Shown here: positions 62,933 through 64,000 of the stretch, piece after piece
Layout of the letters: each line of letters begins with the position of its first letter
How positions within the stretch are numbered: the stretch's first letter is position 1
Source: Casuarina equisetifolia
Lineage: Eukaryota; Streptophyta; Magnoliopsida; Fagales; Casuarinaceae
DNA length: 64,000 nucleotides
Assembly: GCA_028551475.1 (NCBI GenBank)
Contig: CM052361.1
Span: 8,873,501-8,937,500, forward strand
Reading direction: 5' to 3'
Translations under genes and position numbers: made by a program
The notes under the pieces: generated by a model
What the model was told of the DNA's origin: nothing
What the model saw: only the letters and a program-made list of their open reading frames with translations
Database searches by the model: none

Positions 62933-63043
62933 ATGCCTTGTCTCTACATCTCTACGAACGTGAATCTGGACGGAGTTGACACCGATCCCATCTTCTCTGA
63001 AGCGACCAAAGCCGTCTCCTCGATCATCGGAAGGCCGGAAAAT
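62933..63043 (+). CDS. MIF/D-DT-like tautomerase, first exon (gene runs off the window)
   Basis: Thirty-seven codons, MPCLYISTNVNLDGVDTDPI to IIGRPEN, then a donor GTATAC at 63044. This is the N-terminal strand-helix of the tautomerase/macrophage-migration-inhibitory-factor family, known in plants as MDL proteins (cytosolic or peroxisomal). Pro2, which becomes the N-terminal catalytic base after Met removal, is present. The expected continuation (YVMIVLKG-type) is not found up to 64000, so the first intron is longer than 950 bases and the rest lies outside. By gene order it matches MDL2 (At5g01650) or its relative MDL3 (At3g51660). The TATA box and first-ATG context support the start. Confidence 0.9.
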
Positions 63044-64000
63044 GTATACTCCCTCTCTCTTTCTTTCTTTTTTCTGTGTTTTGAATCTTAACTTTAGCTT
63101 TTTACGCGGATCAAACACCCACCTTTAAGTGATTCTTCCACTCATGCATACCAAAAGATAAAGGGTGATATCATGGAGGCCTTGTTATAGCAGAATCTTT
63201 TGCCCTCTTCTCCTTTTTAATCTACTTTTTTCCCAGAAACAATCGCTGCTTAACGATCAGTGTCTTAAAAAATTATCTGCGTAAGATCTAGTTGCTGTCG
63301 AGGTTGCCACGGAATGCCTGTGATTGGTGCTTTTTTTTTTTTTTTCAGATTCGTGTTATCTATTGCTGGATAACGATCAGTGTCTTCGTGGTTTATCTTT
63401 TCCTGGATGCCTTATTGAGTTTGTCAGGAAAAACAGTTGATGTGTACAATACAGTAAAAGAAATGTCTTCTCATTCAGTGTACCTGTGGCAACTGGAATG
63501 GAAAACTTAAAATATGTTAATTTAGATGCAAGTGGATAAACTTAAAATATCTCATATTATCTACAATTTTTTGTGAGATTCATTATACAGAAAGGATTTG
63601 TCTCTCTTTTTAAAATTAGGTGATAAAGAAGGACAAAAATTTGACATATAAAAGATTCCACCACGTATTTGTCTCTTTCTTTAAAACCCGCCTATAAAAT
63701 AACCGGAGACAAATACTTGGTATATAAAAGATTCCATAGTGAATTTATCTCTTCTTTAAAACTAATTTATAAAAAATGATACAAATCATTTGAATATAAA
63801 TGATTTTATATCATTGCTTGCAAACAATAAAATAAAATCTACTATGTATACAGTAAGACATGAAATCTTTTTTTTTTCCTAGCTGATTTTTTTAAAAAAA
63901 TTATTTTATCTAACATTTGTTATTTATCAAAATAGGCAAAAAAAAAATAAAAGAGTTCTCTAGTAAATATCATCCATCAAAATTCCCACTATCGTGCTAC
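63044..64000 (+). other. First intron of the MIF-like gene (incomplete)
   Basis: T-rich intron sequence without a recognisable second exon. It contains a short repeated phrase AACGATCAGTGTCTT (near 63252 and 63373) and a degenerate tandem array at 63595-63810. Confidence 0.6.
63595..63810. repeat. Degenerate tandem repeat, units of about 70-76 bp
   Basis: Three units starting near 63595, 63665 and 63741. Each begins RATTTRTCTCT...TTTAAAA, and the first two share ATATAAAAGATTCCA near the unit end. Confidence 0.65.

Overview
This is a plant nuclear window. The evidence is intron-rich genes with GT-AG splicing, plant-specific families (CASP-like, patellin, DCD-Kelch, SIEL), AT-rich spacers and Ty1/copia LTR retrotransposons. 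Protein similarity points to a eudicot, and I cannot name the species. From memory, five genes in order (DUF7870 methyltransferase, PP2C, aldo-keto reductase, DCD-Kelch protein, MIF-like tautomerase) match Arabidopsis At5g01710, At5g01700, At5g01670, At5g01660 and At5g01650. The patellin and tautomerase pair also matches At3g51670/At3g51660. The window therefore looks like a conserved ancestral block with a SIEL-type ARM-repeat gene inside it.

Layout: 1-143 (-) is the N-terminus of a probable CASP-like 4B membrane protein. 5225-6769 (+) is an intronless, membrane-anchored two-domain methyltransferase-like protein. 9067-11514 (+) is a five-exon PP2C phosphatase. 12071-13672 (-) is an eight-exon AKR4C aldo-keto reductase with ABRE and RY motifs close upstream. 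16351-18301 (-) is a four-exon patellin-6-like Sec14/GOLD protein. 23483-29003 is a decayed copia element (RT-A) carrying a small LINE-like insertion. 31532-35713 (+) is a DCD-Kelch gene with a 5'UTR intron. 36860-43254 (-) is a SIEL-like gene with eight exons and two single-base frameshifts. About 44.1-58.8 kb is a three-level nest of copia elements: plus-strand gag remnant RT-D, interrupted by RT-B (minus), interrupted by RT-C (minus, 8.2 kb, with a perfect 5-bp target duplication). 62933 (+) starts an MIF/D-DT-like tautomerase whose first intron runs off the window.

The genes are not an operon and no shared pathway is evident. The aldo-keto reductase (aldehyde detoxification), the DCD protein (stress and cell death) and PP2C (signalling) all fit stress responses individually, but linking them is inference. 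The two large transposon deposits lie in the intergenic regions between diverging genes; the converging pairs are separated by only 0.56 and 1.15 kb.

The observations most worth checking are the double frameshift in the otherwise well-preserved SIEL-like gene, the nested retrotransposon structure with its array of polypurine-tract-like blocks, the tiny LINE-type insertion with a 23-bp target duplication, and the compact ABRE/RY promoter of the reductase.
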